Below are positions 25,928-34,697 of a DNA stretch of 64,000 bases, piece after piece (within the stretch, counting starts at the first letter, position 1; every line of letters starts with the position of its first letter). The DNA comes from Alteromonadaceae bacterium M269 (GTDB taxonomy: Bacteria; Pseudomonadota; Gammaproteobacteria; Enterobacterales; Alteromonadaceae), in NCBI GenBank assembly GCA_004353515.1, contig SMNZ01000010.1, forward strand, positions 19,696 to 83,695, written 5' to 3'. Below the pieces are notes generated by a model. That model was not told the DNA's origin and ran no database searches. It saw nothing but the letters and a program-made list of their open reading frames with translations. The position numbers and the translations under genes were made by a program.

Positions 25928-26938
25928 ATGTATATAAACGTAAAAGATAAAATTGTCATGGCAAGCATAATTGGTCTTTCACTTTCTGCAGCAAGTGTTT
26001 CCTCAAAGGAAAAACAAGTACTTCCATTGTCAGATCCCCACAATAAAGGACAGTGGATTTTAAATACCGAGGTTAGCGACGAATTCAATGCAGAGACTAT
26101 AGATGAAAATAGATGGTTTATTGTCGGTAAGTTTGAAGACGGCCAGCCTCAATATGTTCATCCTGATGATCCTACAAAGTGGGTGTGGAAGGGGCGTGCA
26201 CCATCACAGTTTTCTGGCCGCAACTACCGCCTTGAAGATGGCAAACTAATGCTGGAAGCACGTTGGGAGCCTGATTTCCCTTTTACTGATGAGATACGTC
26301 AGCCGGTTTTTGGCGAACCAATGAAGCATGAAAACATTACTGTTCCATGTTTTATTGGTCGGCGAGAATTTACTTACGGCTATATCGAAATTAAGAGTAA
26401 GTCTGCTGATGCTGAGGTAACCAGTGGATTTTGGTCAACAGGTAAAGGCATAGAGTTTGATTTTTTTGAATCCTTTGGAGATAGCCGTGAAAATCCCAAG
26501 AAGGATCACTTGGATAGCGAATTGTGGTGGTCGATTAGGGATTGGAAAAAACCTGTTTCAGGTAAGCCTAGCTACACGGAAAGAAAAGATTTAGGTTTCA
26601 GAATGGCTGATGATTTTCACGTTTACGGTGTTGAGTGGAGTGAAGAGGGAGTTAATTATTACGTCGACGGCAAGCTACTCTCGTCGGTTACTGCTGAGCA
26701 AATGACCGCTTGGGCAAAAGAGAATAGGGAAGGGGTACCTGAAAACTATGACGCTTACGTCATTAATAAGCCGATAAACATTTGGTTAGACATGGAGACT
26801 TTTCCCTGGCACGGATATCCCAATAGTAAAGAAGATTTGGAAAGGAACAGTCCAAAAGGCAAGCAAGACGATGGTGTTGTGGACTTTGAGGTCGAATATG
26901 TACGAGTTTGGCAAAAGCCCAAACATCTTGGTCAGTAG
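25928..26938 (+). CDS. GH16 endo-beta-galactanase, probable carrageenase/furcellaranase type
   Basis: A 336-residue secreted enzyme with an N-terminal signal sequence (MYINVKDKIVMASIIGLSLS, cleavage near residue 26). The catalytic motif of beta-bulge GH16 enzymes, E-x-D-x-x-E, is present as Glu176-Phe-Asp178-Phe-Phe-Glu181: Glu176 nucleophile, Glu181 acid/base. Family features include the start VSDEFNAETIDENRW, the YGYIEIKSKS strand and the late EWSEEGVNYYVDGKLL. It begins 93 bp after the FadR regulator and carries no operator dyad of its own, so it may be the last gene of the 21927-26938 unit. It should cut the polymer into oligosaccharides. The substrate (kappa-, beta- or hybrid carrageenan) is inferred from the D-AHG pathway. 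Confidence 0.83.
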   Translation: MYINVKDKIVMASIIGLSLSAASVSSKEKQVLPLSDPHNKGQWILNTEVSDEFNAETIDENRWFIVGKFEDGQPQYVHPDDPTKWVWKGRAPSQFSGRNYRLEDGKLMLEARWEPDFPFTDEIRQPVFGEPMKHENITVPCFIGRREFTYGYIEIKSKSADAEVTSGFWSTGKGIEFDFFESFGDSRENPKKDHLDSELWWSIRDWKKPVSGKPSYTERKDLGFRMADDFHVYGVEWSEEGVNYYVDGKLLSSVTAEQMTAWAKENREGVPENYDAYVINKPINIWLDMETFPWHGYPNSKEDLERNSPKGKQDDGVVDFEVEYVRVWQKPKHLGQ

Positions 26939-27404
26939 TAACGTGTCTTATTGCAAGGGAGTTAGCCACCTCCATATAAAGTTCATTAAGTAATCCGGAG
27001 CCGCTTTAAGCTACCAGAGCTTCAATAGCTGTTCATGACCTACGTTTTTGTCACAAGTGCTTTAGTACAATGAATTAAAGACCTTAAAAACTGAAGTATA
27101 AACATCAACTGCATAACACAGGCTACTATTTTAGCGCCGGAAACTGAGTACCTTGCGTAGGCTAGACTGAATATTGACATTTAGTTATCTTCCATTTCAG
27201 CAACTTCAACCCAAATAAAAATACCCACTTCGACCATATAGACACTTAACTCAACGGCATAGTTGAAATTACATAGGCATATTAAGCCTCAAATTAATAA
27301 AAGCATTTGTAATTTTATGAGCTGTTTTATCTTCTAACGTGAATAAATTTGCATTGCCCTTCGAAAAAATTTACTAGAACGATTTATTGCTTAATGGTGG
27401 TACT
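26939..27404. other. 466-bp intergenic stretch, no gene recognised
   Basis: Convergent region between the GH16 gene (+) and the DUF3179 gene (-). All frames are broken by stops, no RNA gene is recognisable, and no T-tailed hairpin or operator dyad stands out. Confidence 0.5.
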
Positions 27405-28361
27405 TTAATCCTCAGACATTTTTAATTCAGTGTCAGGATAGAAGCTATACCAAGCAAACCAATAATTTCTTAAAATAGACACATCGTCACCAGTTTTAAG
27501 GTTAATTGCTTTTAAAGAATTGTCATTGTCCAATTGAATCTTAATTTTTTCACCATTTATTGACTCTATAACTGGTGAGTTCTTTTTTAGATAGTTTTCT
27601 TCATAGGCAATGGCTTTGCCTTTGAAATCTAAACCATAGACAACAGTTTTTCGTTTCAAACGAGCATCTTCAATAGCAACTGGAAATATTAGTCTGTCAG
27701 ACTCTACGTAGTTCTGAAAACGAAAAGATTTATATTGAGGAGAGTCTTTGTCTATCTTTAAGACCAACCCCTCTGTAAACCTTATTTTCGCGTCTTGCCA
27801 ACGAATTACAGAAACTCCAACTCGTTTTAACTGCTCTCCTGTTTTACTACCAACAATAGCCCTGCCAGTAATTTGTCCCCACAATGAGCGAGTTTTACGG
27901 TCATAAAGCACTAGGTCACTATTATGTAATAATCCGGCGACCCCTAATTCAACTCTCTCCCCATCTATCAAAGGAACCAACCCAACAGCTGAACCACACA
28001 ATGGACAGTAAGTAATGGCCAAAGGCTCGTCATTGAAATAATCATTCACGACTTCATGGGCCTGCATCATGTTACGTGGGTAGATTTTAGTAACGCCATT
28101 GTACGAAGCAACCAAAACAATATCTGTATCATCGACATAATCTACTTGCTGTACAGGTATGTAACTAGGTGTATCTATAGCTGGAATGCAATCAATATCG
28201 GGGCAACTTTGATTTAAATCGCTTAAATTAATACTTTTTTTAGTTTCATCCGAGAATTGGAAAACATCCTTGATAATGTTTACCCGATACCCTCTATATT
28301 GTCCCTCGGCAATCTGAGAAACGAGAAGTAAGAGAAGCGCAAAATACAGTAGTTGTTTCAT
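27405..28361 (-). CDS. Exported DUF3179 family protein
   Basis: A 318-residue protein with a signal peptide (MKQLLYFALLLLLVSQIAEG). It contains the DUF3179 core: PRNMMQAHEVVND, YCPLCGSAVGL (CPLCG) and HNSDLVLYDRKTRSLWGQ, followed by SVIRWQDA. DUF3179 proteins are periplasmic and of unknown function; the Cys pair and later acidic and His residues suggest metal or thiol chemistry. It lies within the polysaccharide locus but has no operator dyad upstream, so it may be a passenger gene. The low G+C of this gene relative to its neighbours is noticeable by eye. Confidence 0.82.
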   Translation of the reverse strand: MKQLLYFALLLLLVSQIAEGQYRGYRVNIIKDVFQFSDETKKSINLSDLNQSCPDIDCIPAIDTPSYIPVQQVDYVDDTDIVLVASYNGVTKIYPRNMMQAHEVVNDYFNDEPLAITYCPLCGSAVGLVPLIDGERVELGVAGLLHNSDLVLYDRKTRSLWGQITGRAIVGSKTGEQLKRVGVSVIRWQDAKIRFTEGLVLKIDKDSPQYKSFRFQNYVESDRLIFPVAIEDARLKRKTVVYGLDFKGKAIAYEENYLKKNSPVIESINGEKIKIQLDNDNSLKAINLKTGDDVSILRNYWFAWYSFYPDTELKMSED

Positions 28362-28748
28362 GTTTTATCGTTCTTATAATTACTTAAGAAAATATCAATA
28401 TATAGTATAAGTATTCACGAGTTCAACTCGTTAGGAATAGCTTACTTTCGAACAAACCAGCCAACACTTTGATGTGGAAAAAGCGCCCGATTCCTTTAGT
28501 AAAGTGCATTAAAATCATCCTTCTGGGACAATAGAAAAGCCTACAAAGTGAACATGAAAATACTCAAAAAAACAGATGTTGAAGGTTTTCCTGATAATTA
28601 TCAGTTAGAGCGAGCAAAACGCCTCAAGGTAGAGCAAATGCAATAGGTGCTCGTATTTGCTTCAAACTTTGAAGGTAGCCGCTTGCGACGGCCATAAACA
28701 CTCGTTATTGGCCATCGTTTTATCGCTAATTGATAATAGCTATGTCAT
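28362..28748. other. 387-bp intergenic stretch, possibly decayed sequence
   Basis: Between the DUF3179 and first sulfatase genes. One short open frame, 28554-28646 (30 codons, starting MKILKKTDVEGF), is present but has no family I recognise and looks like a gene remnant. No operator or RNA gene is seen. Confidence 0.4.
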
Positions 28749-30215
28749 CTATTGTGACTCAGCTGATTTAGCCTTAACTGGAACCCATTTCCATTCTTGT
28801 GCTTCTTTACTTGGCACTCGATATCTATCCATTCGAGAAATATCGTATTCTTCAAACTTCTGAGATAGGGTCCAAAGTGGACGCTCGTGAGTGAGTTCCC
28901 AGGCAAATATTTCCTTGAACATGGTGCGAACGCGCTCAGGATATTTATCGGCTAAGTTATTCTGTTCGGCTTTATCTTCTTTGATATTATATAACTCTGC
29001 TGGGCGATCAGCGAAACGGATAAGCTTCCAATCGCCTTGGCGCATAGCTGCTCGAACGTCTTTTTTCCAGAACAGTGACTTATGTGGTTCAGCAGTTACT
29101 TTGCCTGATACATAAGGCCATATTACTTTACCATCTACATTCTCCAGCTTAGAAGCATCACCGCCAGCAGCGGCGAAGAATGACGGTAGCAAATCCATTG
29201 TGCTAACTGCGCGATTATAATCGACTCCTTGCGGTAATTTCGCTGGCCATTTAATGACAAAAGGAACGCGTAATCCGCCTTCTAGATGATTTGATTTAGT
29301 GCCTGCAAGCGGCCAGTTGACCGAAGCATTTTTATCCGTTGGACCGCCATTATCATTGGTGAATACCACAATAGTATTCTCTTCAAGTCCATGTTTTTTT
29401 AAGGTATCTAAAACCTTACCGGTGGCGCGATCCATTGCTAGGGTCATGGCTGCATATATCTTGCGGTTACCTTTTAATTGTGGAAATTGTGCTAAGTCTT
29501 CTTCCGTTGCTTCCATTGGTGTATGCGGTGCATTGAAAGCAAGATAAATGAAAAATGGATTATCTACATTACGCGCTATAAAATCTGAAGCTTCGGCGCC
29601 TAATTCGTCAGTCAAGTATCCTTTTGGTTCTTCGAATTTGCCGATTCCTCTTTCCATTCGCTTATCGTGATGAGGTAATCGATTCTCCGCGCCGTAGCTG
29701 AAAAAGCTTCGATCGCCACCGCGAAAGCCGTAGAATTCATCAAATCCACGTTTCATTGGATGATAACGCTCTGCATTTCCGAGGTGCCACTTTCCGTATG
29801 CTGCTGTCGCGTAACCGCGCTCCTTCATGTAATCAGCGATAGTTCTTTGATCGGTTGGCAGACCCATATCATCACCTAGATACTTTGAGTTTGGGCTCAT
29901 ATATCCTGGAACATTTATCTCTTGGTAACCAAACTTCTGTTGATACCTGCCTGTCATCAACCCAGCTCTCGACGGACCACAAGTTGGATCAGTGACGTAT
30001 CCCTCTGTAAAGCGAACACCTTCTTGAGCCAAGGAGTCAATATTCGGTGTCCTCATAACGTTGCTACCTTGAAACCCAAAATCTTCGTAACCAGCGTCAT
30101 CTGAGAAGATAAGAATGATATTGGGTAGCTTCCCCTGCTTAGTTGGATTCGCAAGCAGAGGTTTTGCAGCAAAGATCATAACCAGTATGATGCAATTCGA
30201 AAGTAGTCTGTTCAT
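28749..30215 (-). CDS. Secreted S1-family sulfatase (A)
   Basis: A 488-residue exported type I sulfatase (signal peptide [20 protein letters not shown], cleavage after LLA). The formylglycine motif is Cys79-Gly-Pro-Ser-Arg83 followed by AGLMTGR. The calcium-binding Asp pair is in [14 protein letters not shown] (39-40), and later metal/sulfate residues occur in [10 protein letters not shown] and [10 protein letters not shown]. It removes sulfate esters from a sugar in the periplasm or at the surface after the Cys is converted to formylglycine by a maturase encoded elsewhere. An operator dyad lies 33-47 bp upstream of its start. Its exact sulfate position cannot be read from sequence. Confidence 0.9.
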   Translation of the reverse strand: MNRLLSNCIILVMIFAAKPLLANPTKQGKLPNIILIFSDDAGYEDFGFQGSNVMRTPNIDSLAQEGVRFTEGYVTDPTCGPSRAGLMTGRYQQKFGYQEINVPGYMSPNSKYLGDDMGLPTDQRTIADYMKERGYATAAYGKWHLGNAERYHPMKRGFDEFYGFRGGDRSFFSYGAENRLPHHDKRMERGIGKFEEPKGYLTDELGAEASDFIARNVDNPFFIYLAFNAPHTPMEATEEDLAQFPQLKGNRKIYAAMTLAMDRATGKVLDTLKKHGLEENTIVVFTNDNGGPTDKNASVNWPLAGTKSNHLEGGLRVPFVIKWPAKLPQGVDYNRAVSTMDLLPSFFAAAGGDASKLENVDGKVIWPYVSGKVTAEPHKSLFWKKDVRAAMRQGDWKLIRFADRPAELYNIKEDKAEQNNLADKYPERVRTMFKEIFAWELTHERPLWTLSQKFEEYDISRMDRYRVPSKEAQEWKWVPVKAKSAESQ

Positions 30216-30247
30216 ATTGTTTTCCTAGACTATAAAAACCAATAGTT

Positions 30248-30279
30248 AAACATCAGATGTTTATATAAATATAATGTAT
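30248..30279 (-). promoter_or_regulatory. Operator dyads upstream of sulfatase A
   Basis: A perfect dyad AAACAT-CAG-ATGTTT at 30248-30262 with a degenerate copy ATAAAT-ATA-ATGTAT at 30265-30279. The centres are again 17 bp apart. Confidence 0.65.
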
Positions 30280-30522
30280 TTGCAAGTGGGATTGTTAAAC
30301 GAATGCTAAATTGTGAATGCCTATAACTATGGAGTCATCATATTAGAGAGAAGCTCACCTTGTAGCTTCATAATGTACTCTTGATTCTTACCTAAGATAT
30401 TTCGTGCAACTGCAATAGGTGAGGAGTAAGACTTGGAGCAATTCATAATTGAATTGATATCTTTAGTGGCATTTACAATCTTGTGAGCAATTTATTTTTA
30501 TTAGTATGCAGCCTATCTAATT

Positions 30523-30554
30523 AGGGATTGATTGGCTTTTGCCAATCAATCCCT
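30523..30554 (-). terminator. Perfect 14-bp hairpin downstream of the GH-A enzyme gene
   Basis: AGGGATTGATTGGC / GCCAATCAATCCCT with a TTTT loop, beginning 27 bp after the stop of the minus-strand gene. No U-tract follows on that strand, so it may protect the mRNA 3' end or act as a factor-assisted terminator. Confidence 0.55.
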
Positions 30555-30581
30555 CTACACCTCATTCACGTGGGGGAACGC

Positions 30582-33005
30582 TTACTGAGGTATAACTTCA
30601 AGTAAAAGTACGCCTTCAGATGCTAATTGAAGTGACGAATTCACGTCTGTATTAGTGAGCATATTTTTAGCAGATACCGATCTGCCATCTGGCATAGAGA
30701 GTTCGATGGAGGCTGATTCTCGTCCAAGGTTGAGAATGTTGACGAGATAGCTTTCTTTGCCTTTATGAGGTACTACACGCCACATGACTCGTTTATGGAG
30801 TGGGGCACTTTTATCTTTAACAATAACCGAAGGTCGATTTTCTGGTGCAATTGCGTCCATGGAGGCTTGTTTTATGTCTTTTAAATTATCACTGTCCAGA
30901 ACGATAAGCGTACCTTGGTTAGCCTTTAAGTTTTGTTGTCTTGCCTGACCATATTCGTTCATCGACAAGCTTTTTCTCGAGTCAAGTATGACGGTACCGC
31001 CATTGTTTAGATAATCCTGTAATGAGGAAAATTCGGCGTCAGTGACATAGGGATTGCGGTAGACAAGCACTGCATCCCATTGATCACTACTTTGCTTCTG
31101 TAAGATGTTTTTGGTGACGAAGCCTAAAGGAAACCCTTCGAAAAATAATGACTCGTATAATTTAAACCCTTCGGTCATATAGTCTTTTGTATTGATAGCC
31201 GTGGTTTCAGAATAAAATAGCCTCAAAGGTCTGGTTTGCTCTCTTAATGCAATAACCTCTTCTGAGAAGCTGTTCAAGTCGAACATGACTTGTGTAACTT
31301 CGTTAGCTATATGGGGTTGCATATTGTTTGAACCGGCGAAAGCTCCTGCTAAGCCAGGATCGAAAAAGTTGAGTTCTCCTTCCAGGCGATCTTCCGGTGA
31401 ACCATCGGGATCTCTTGCCCAAAACCAACCCATATTTGCATCCATCCCTTGTATTGTTGCAAGCCAGTAGACGCTCCTAACATAGCTTGTGCGTGGGTCC
31501 ATATCTCTCCATTGTCCAGAAGAGAGAAAATGAGATTCAGAATTTACGTTAATCTTATTTGGCGCAACTGACTCCATGAAATCATGAAACATGCCGACTC
31601 CTCCCCAATAGTATGCATATTTTTCAGTCCACTTAGATGACCTCCCTGGTCGGATATTGGGGCTGCCGAGTGCTTTAGCATCATGACCTACCATAGTTGT
31701 AAGGTCGGCTAGCGCTTCTGTGTCGATACCTCCTGAGCGGGAGTCATACATAAACATTCTCGGCATGACTTTGATATGCGTATTTGCATCTGGGTTGACC
31801 GCATGAAGCTCATCTTGCATGAACTTAAACCAATTAGTACTTCTATCCATGTTGTAACGCATCCAGTCATACCAGATAGGTTTACCTTGGAGGTTAGTAT
31901 CAACAGGAACCTCTATAGTTATGTCTGTAAACTCTTCGAATTTTGTTCCCCAGTTTTCATTTAAAGTTGCGAGATCACCCTGATACTTTTCAGTCAGCCA
32001 AAGACGAAAATTATTCAAGGTGTAGGACGAGATATCATTCATCTCTTTATATTGGTAGGTCCAGTGTCCTTTTTCCGAATACCAATGAGGTTCATTTGCT
32101 AGCACAAACCCGAGCTCTGTTACTTTTTTTCCTTTGGTTAGTTCCCCCGTCTTTCTGATTATCTTGCCCCAAACTTCTCTAGCTAAAGGGTTGTCGATGT
32201 CGAACCCTGTAAATAGTGAGCGACCAGACCTAACCTCCGGCTCTTGTGCTTCTACCCATTCTGGTATACCCATTAACCAATAAACGAGATAGCCAATATT
32301 GGTATCGGGTATATTGGTTAATTCCTTCATCAACTCTTCATCAAAAGTACCATCTTCCTTTAAAAGAAAAGAATTAATTGCACGATCATGATCGGTGGGG
32401 TATAAATTTTCTCCGCCGTGATAAAGAGCCCCTAAATGATCGTTATATACATCTTTATTAGTTAAAGGCTGTCCGACCGATTTAGAAAAGTAGTCATAAG
32501 GAAAAATAGGTTTTCCCTGACTGACAAACATATTCTCGCCGGCTTTGGTATTTTGCCAATCAACTTTGTTGACTGGGCGACGTTGTATTTCGCCTTTTAG
32601 TTCTTTTTTGAGCGTTAAAATACCTTTATCTAGTATGCCGTTGACTTTTGTTCTTTCAAAATCTGGTAGCTCTCTTGCTAACTGCTCCTTATTAGGTGCG
32701 AAGTATCGTTCGTAACCGAATGCCGCCTCTATTGCTTGATAATTTTTTTCGTCCCAATTGGCGAAAGTTAGAAATTGTTCTGAGAACCAGACAATGGTCT
32801 CTTCCCTTGTTACATCAATATTTCTTACTCGGGCTTCACTCATAAGATTTTTGAGTATTTTTAGTTTCGTTCTGGCTTCTGTTTCTAAGGGACTGAGTGT
32901 TGCTTCAGTTTGAACGCTATCGCGTATTGAAGCGGTGGGCTGTTCTTGGCAGGCGCTATTCATAAACGCTACGGCAATGGATAACGCGAGGAAGTGTTGT
33001 TTCAT
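30582..33005 (-). CDS. Clan GH-A (GH42-like/GH167-type) beta-galactosidase-like lipoprotein
   Basis: An 807-residue protein with a lipoprotein-like signal (MKQHFLALSIAVAFMNSAC, though the residue at -3 is Asn). A TIM-barrel of clan GH-A is indicated by FVLANEPHW, where Asn304-Glu305 is the expected acid/base pair, and by KINVNSESHF, where Glu490 is a candidate nucleophile. A GH42-like trimerisation or Rossmann-like domain follows (about 600-720, WDAVLVYRNPYVT, GGTVILDSRKSLSM), then a C-terminal beta-domain. GH42-like enzymes in carrageenan loci (GH167) release galactose units from desulfated neocarra-oligosaccharides, and that is the likely role. It is divergent from sulfatase B and shares its operators. 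GH50 or GH42 proper remain possible. Confidence 0.75.
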   Translation of the reverse strand: MKQHFLALSIAVAFMNSACQEQPTASIRDSVQTEATLSPLETEARTKLKILKNLMSEARVRNIDVTREETIVWFSEQFLTFANWDEKNYQAIEAAFGYERYFAPNKEQLARELPDFERTKVNGILDKGILTLKKELKGEIQRRPVNKVDWQNTKAGENMFVSQGKPIFPYDYFSKSVGQPLTNKDVYNDHLGALYHGGENLYPTDHDRAINSFLLKEDGTFDEELMKELTNIPDTNIGYLVYWLMGIPEWVEAQEPEVRSGRSLFTGFDIDNPLAREVWGKIIRKTGELTKGKKVTELGFVLANEPHWYSEKGHWTYQYKEMNDISSYTLNNFRLWLTEKYQGDLATLNENWGTKFEEFTDITIEVPVDTNLQGKPIWYDWMRYNMDRSTNWFKFMQDELHAVNPDANTHIKVMPRMFMYDSRSGGIDTEALADLTTMVGHDAKALGSPNIRPGRSSKWTEKYAYYWGGVGMFHDFMESVAPNKINVNSESHFLSSGQWRDMDPRTSYVRSVYWLATIQGMDANMGWFWARDPDGSPEDRLEGELNFFDPGLAGAFAGSNNMQPHIANEVTQVMFDLNSFSEEVIALREQTRPLRLFYSETTAINTKDYMTEGFKLYESLFFEGFPLGFVTKNILQKQSSDQWDAVLVYRNPYVTDAEFSSLQDYLNNGGTVILDSRKSLSMNEYGQARQQNLKANQGTLIVLDSDNLKDIKQASMDAIAPENRPSVIVKDKSAPLHKRVMWRVVPHKGKESYLVNILNLGRESASIELSMPDGRSVSAKNMLTNTDVNSSLQLASEGVLLLEVIPQ

Positions 33006-33084
33006 ATCTAAACCTAGGGTGATAACAATGAATGTAACAAGTTTTGCATTAAAGAGTTATTTTAATGTTAATTTCATTGTATAT

Positions 33085-33116
33085 TAAGATATAATCTTAT
33101 TAAACATATTATGAAT
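33085..33116 (+). promoter_or_regulatory. Tandem operators between the GH-A and sulfatase B genes
   Basis: TAAGAT-ATA-ATCTTA (33085-33099, a perfect dyad of related sequence) and AAACAT-ATT-ATGAAT (33102-33116) are 17 bp apart centre to centre. TATAAT at 33090-33095 is a candidate -10 for the plus-strand sulfatase gene. Confidence 0.5.
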
Positions 33117-33127
33117 GGCTTTTTAGG

Positions 33128-34687
33128 ATGAAGTTAAGTATTTACCATTTTATGAATGTGAGTAGGTGGCGTTGTGCTCCGATTATTCTAAGTATGACAA
33201 CACTATTAATCGGAATTGATATCCAATATGCGTTAGCCGCTGGGAGTTTAGAAGCAAGTGATAGCAAGCCAAATGTCTTGCTACTGATGTTTGATGATAT
33301 GAGGTTCGATACTTTCTCGTATCGAGGTGGTCCTGTTGATACGCCTAACATCGATGCTTTGGCAAATGAGTCCACTCGGTTCGACAACGCGATGACGACA
33401 ACAGGTTTATGTTCCCCTTCGCGTGCCGTTTTGTATACCGGACGTTGGGGGCATAAAACGGGTTTAGATGACAATGTGGAGCTTTACTCAACGCGATTGG
33501 CGGAGCTTGATCCAGAAGAAGGTGGACTTTTACAACGCGCTAAAGATGCCGGATATTTAGTCGGTCATGTAGGCAAATGGCATTTGGGTGCCAGAGGTAC
33601 TGAAATGCGAGGTGCTGAAATAGATCTGGCACATGGACACGAACCTAGAGAACGTTTTTCACGTGTTTACACACCTTATGCCAAAGGACCACAGATAGCA
33701 GGTTATTATGAAGGGAAGTTAGATAAACGTGGCGAAAAGCATGAGTACTACAAAACGCTAGAGGGAACGTACGAGGATACGGAAGCCTATAAGAAAGTAC
33801 TTGCGGGAAAGAAGATGCTAAAGCAAATGGCGAAAGATGAAAGACCGTTCTTTGGCGTGGTTAGCTTTAATCAACCGCACCCGGCATATCGAGTTCCAGA
33901 GCCGTATGCTTCTATGTTTGATCCTTCTACGTTGGAATTACCTTCCAATCACTTGGTTAAACGCGAAAACAAACCGCTGGCACAAGATGGCATTTGGTGG
34001 CCGTGGCATGACGTGGGTCATATGACAGATACTGACTGGCGTAAGGCGAGAAGCTTTTACTATGGAGCTATTGCTATGGTAGATCGGATAGTCGGCGAAC
34101 TAATACGGACCGCCAAAAGCGAAGGTATATACGACGATTTGCACATTGTTTTGCTGGGTGATCAAGGAAGCATGTTAGGTGAGCATACGCTTTATGACAA
34201 AGGACCGTATGCCTATGACGAGCTAATGAGAATGCCCTTGTTAATTCGATATCCCAACATGGCACCTAAGGTGATCAACAGGCAAGTCTCAATGATCGAT
34301 ATAGCCCCTACACTTGCAGAAGTGATGGGATTGGCCGATGACGGTGATGTTGACGGGCATTCTTTAACATCACTGATGAGCAAAGGAGATGTTGCGGAAA
34401 AAGGCAAAGCGGATGTCTCTCTTTATGCGTACGAATGGTACAACGGCTCTTGGTTTGGTATTCGTGCAGTGAGGACGCCAGAGTACAAATTCGTATGGAA
34501 TCCAGGTGACAACCGAGATGAATTCTATGATTTAAAAGCAGATCCTGGAGAAGTCACTAATCAGATCAAAAACAAACAATACAAGAAGCAAATAGCGTAC
34601 ATGGTGAGGTTACTCATGGATGAGCTGGCGCGGGTGCAAGATCCGTCTCTTAAAAAACTTACTTACCACGCTAAATCCTACCTCTAG
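33128..34687 (+). CDS. Secreted S1-family sulfatase (B)
   Basis: A 519-residue type I sulfatase with an N-terminal signal sequence (hydrophobic stretch about residues 18-35, cleavage near ALAAG). The formylglycine motif is Cys95-Ser-Pro-Ser-Arg99 followed by AVLYTGR. Metal-binding residues appear in LLLMFDDMRFD and in HIVLLGDQGSMLGEH. Other family features are HVGKWHLG, FNQPHPAYR and the Tyr/Trp-rich C-terminus. It differs clearly from the other two sulfatases of the locus (CSPSR rather than CGPSR), so it probably attacks a different sulfate position. It is followed 10 bp later by the third sulfatase, with which it forms an operon. Confidence 0.9.
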   Translation: MKLSIYHFMNVSRWRCAPIILSMTTLLIGIDIQYALAAGSLEASDSKPNVLLLMFDDMRFDTFSYRGGPVDTPNIDALANESTRFDNAMTTTGLCSPSRAVLYTGRWGHKTGLDDNVELYSTRLAELDPEEGGLLQRAKDAGYLVGHVGKWHLGARGTEMRGAEIDLAHGHEPRERFSRVYTPYAKGPQIAGYYEGKLDKRGEKHEYYKTLEGTYEDTEAYKKVLAGKKMLKQMAKDERPFFGVVSFNQPHPAYRVPEPYASMFDPSTLELPSNHLVKRENKPLAQDGIWWPWHDVGHMTDTDWRKARSFYYGAIAMVDRIVGELIRTAKSEGIYDDLHIVLLGDQGSMLGEHTLYDKGPYAYDELMRMPLLIRYPNMAPKVINRQVSMIDIAPTLAEVMGLADDGDVDGHSLTSLMSKGDVAEKGKADVSLYAYEWYNGSWFGIRAVRTPEYKFVWNPGDNRDEFYDLKADPGEVTNQIKNKQYKKQIAYMVRLLMDELARVQDPSLKKLTYHAKSYL

Positions 34688-34697
34688 AGAGAGAACA

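Larger units (their letters stand above)
30216..30581. other. Regulatory region upstream of sulfatase A, and 3' hairpin of the GH-A gene
   Basis: 366 bp with no gene. It holds an operator dyad at 30248-30262 near the sulfatase start and a perfect long hairpin at 30523-30554 just after the GH-A gene. The central part shows no recognisable feature. Confidence 0.6.

Noticed and set aside
28554..28646. 30-codon ORF between the DUF3179 and sulfatase A genes
   Set aside because: Too short and without a known family; possibly a gene fragment, but no parent gene could be recognised.
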